Below, piece by piece: positions 14,025-14,865 of a stretch of 14,865 nucleotides of DNA. How positions within the stretch are numbered: the first letter of the stretch is position 1; every line of letters starts with the position of its first letter. This stretch comes from M3007 sp038249605 (GTDB lineage: Bacteria > Bacteroidota > Bacteroidia > Chitinophagales > Saprospiraceae): positions 1 to 14,865 of the forward strand of contig JBBSDH010000095.1 in assembly GCA_038249605.1 (NCBI GenBank), read 5' to 3'. The notes beneath the pieces are model-generated. The model was given only the letters and a program-made list of their open reading frames with translations, made no database searches and was not told the DNA's origin. Position numbers and translations under genes: made by a program.

Positions 14025-14489
14025 ATGAAAACAGTACATCTCGAAGGGCTTCGGGAAGCCACCGTCATGTCGCAGGTATTACACCTTACACTGGGCGAAC
14101 TCAACCGAAAGCTTGGACTACGGGCGGGGCTGCTCGCTACTTTGCTTGGATTGCACAGTTCCGATCTCACCCGAATGCGGCTTTTGCATGTTCGACCTCA
14201 ATACGCTAGGGTTGTAAGCCGAATGGCATTAATGCGGGTGCTGCGGCATTTGTTTGGGCAGTTTCCCACCATGGAGCTCGGGCTCACCAGACGCGACCGT
14301 TTGGTGGTGCGACTTTACAAACGCCGCGGTGGTACACGGTTGGCAATGCCGCAGGGCTTGCCGCCCTTATCTCCGCACACACTACAGGTACGCCGGGCTT
14401 TCAGACCCGGATCTACACGATGGTTTTTACAAGAGGGCAATCATGAAAACGTATTGAGAGATCAGCAGGTGCAGCTTTCTCAAGGTTGA
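14025..14489 (+). CDS. Unrecognised arginine-rich small protein, possible DNA-binding helix-turn-helix
   Basis: A 154-residue ORF with no family I can name. An in-frame TAG lies two codons before the ATG, fixing the start. The first half is helical, and the stretch LGELNRKLGLRAGLLATLLG followed by LHSSDLTRMRLLHVRPQYAR has the look of a helix-turn-helix of the Xre kind (inference from pattern only). The second half is rich in Arg and Pro and basic overall, consistent with nucleic-acid binding. Base use is ordinary for the window and no signal peptide is present. It could be a chance ORF; a strong terminator 84 bases after the stop argues that something is transcribed here. Confidence 0.45.
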   Translation: MKTVHLEGLREATVMSQVLHLTLGELNRKLGLRAGLLATLLGLHSSDLTRMRLLHVRPQYARVVSRMALMRVLRHLFGQFPTMELGLTRRDRLVVRLYKRRGGTRLAMPQGLPPLSPHTLQVRRAFRPGSTRWFLQEGNHENVLRDQQVQLSQG

Positions 14490-14572
14490 ACAGCATGTCC
14501 GGAGCCTTTTTCACCTACTTCATAGCTTAATTTTTTGGGGCTCTGATGCAGCTTTCAGCCAGGATTGTTGTG

Positions 14573-14609
14573 GATGCCCGGGAGGTCCTTCCCGGGCATC
14601 AAATTTTAT
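14573..14609 (+). terminator. Strong intrinsic terminator
   Basis: GATGCCCGGGA (14573-14583) and TCCCGGGCATC (14590-14600) form a perfect 11-bp G/C-rich stem with a 6-base loop, followed by AAATTTTATTT. It is the natural end of the transcript covering the 14025-14489 ORF. Confidence 0.75.
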
Positions 14610-14683
14610 TTGGCATTGGAACGCTCACATCTTGCTGAAAGACAATGGTTAGGAGCGAAGCCGGTTACTGCCAAATAAAATTT
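14601..14683. repeat. Perfect 15-bp inverted repeat immediately after the terminator
   Basis: AAATTTTATTTGGCA (14601-14615) is exactly inverted at 14669-14683, with 53 bases between. The left arm includes the T-run of the preceding terminator, so folding of this larger stem would pull the T-run into a duplex. It might be a small structured RNA or the ends of a short repeat; no gene is seen inside. Confidence 0.6.
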
Positions 14684-14706
14684 CTATAAAAATATTTGAA
14701 ACCCCT

Positions 14707-14737
14707 GTTGGCAGAATAAAAACTTGTCTGACCTTTG
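14707..14737 (+). promoter_or_regulatory. Upstream one of two tandem outward promoters
   Basis: GACCTTTG (14730-14737) matches TAnnTTTG except at the first base; TTG at 14708-14710 lies 19 bases before it as a -33 element. The site is about 115 bases upstream of a second, better promoter with the same orientation. Confidence 0.4.
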
Positions 14738-14821
14738 CGGCCGCTTCGGAAGAGAAGTGGTTAGAATGGGATGAAGTTGATTGATTAGCTTCGGAAAGTT
14801 TTAAAAAAAGATTGCAAAAAG

Positions 14822-14854
14822 TTTGGTGGAAGAGAATCGTTCATCGTACCTTTG
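14822..14854 (+). promoter_or_regulatory. Consensus Bacteroidota promoter at the window edge
   Basis: TTTG at 14822-14825 and TACCTTTG at 14847-14854 are separated by 21 bases, a full -33/-7 match. Transcription would begin near 14860 and leave the window. The following CATCCCGCAAA and the A-rich flank resemble what I recall upstream of rRNA and tRNA operons in this phylum, but the gene itself is not in view. Confidence 0.7.
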
Positions 14855-14865
14855 CATCCCGCAAA

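Noticed and set aside
1..14865. A complete anti-phage, toxin-antitoxin or secretion system
   Set aside because: No nuclease, methylase, helicase, toxin or secretion-apparatus signatures were found; the unknown genes are isolated and not organised as a cassette.

Overview
The window looks like chromosomal DNA from a Bacteroidota bacterium, most likely of the Saprospiria/Lewinella-like branch (inference). The evidence is a GldE-type protein found in this phylum, promoter -7 boxes of the TAnnTTTG type, almost no Shine-Dalgarno sites, start codons preceded by A/T or pyrimidine-rich leaders, and heptanucleotide tandem repeats between genes. No transposase, phage gene or CRISPR array is visible.

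Layout. Bases 1-230 hold a compact cluster of direct and inverted repeats. Next come a small secreted NTF2-like protein (-) and, divergently, a 644-residue membrane glycosyltransferase (+) that ends in what looks like a gutted sugar-phosphate-transferase domain. Convergent to it lies a two-gene operon on the minus strand: a GldE-like CBS/CorC membrane protein followed 4 bases later by an LptF/LptG-family permease. A secreted beta-rich protein (+) starts divergently from gldE. It converges on a second minus-strand pair, a Wzz-like chain-length regulator followed by an O-antigen ligase/polymerase-like membrane protein. Bases 1-8541 are therefore rich in cell-envelope and surface-polysaccharide functions: glycosyl transfer, chain-length control, polymerisation or ligation, and lipopolysaccharide transport.

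The gap at 8542-8999 is filled by a ~330-bp element with long inverted ends and an internal terminator hairpin. Beyond it are a TPR protein (-), a 578-base gap, a long-chain acyl-CoA synthetase (+), an unrecognised 400-residue secreted protein (+), and an unrecognised 154-residue arginine-rich ORF (+). The last 376 bases contain a strong terminator, a further inverted repeat and two tandem Bacteroidota-type promoters pointing out of the window, probably toward a strongly expressed operon (possibly rRNA or tRNA).

The most interesting points are the glycosyltransferase fused to a degenerate, catalytic-core-less polyprenyl-phosphate sugar transferase domain; mirrored AGCAGGC heptad arrays sitting on the stop codons of both convergent gene pairs; two genes whose -7 box ends exactly 6 bases before the ATG, suggesting leaderless mRNAs; and the 8.66-8.99 kb inverted-repeat element. 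I found no clear new multi-gene system; the unknown genes are single and unlinked.
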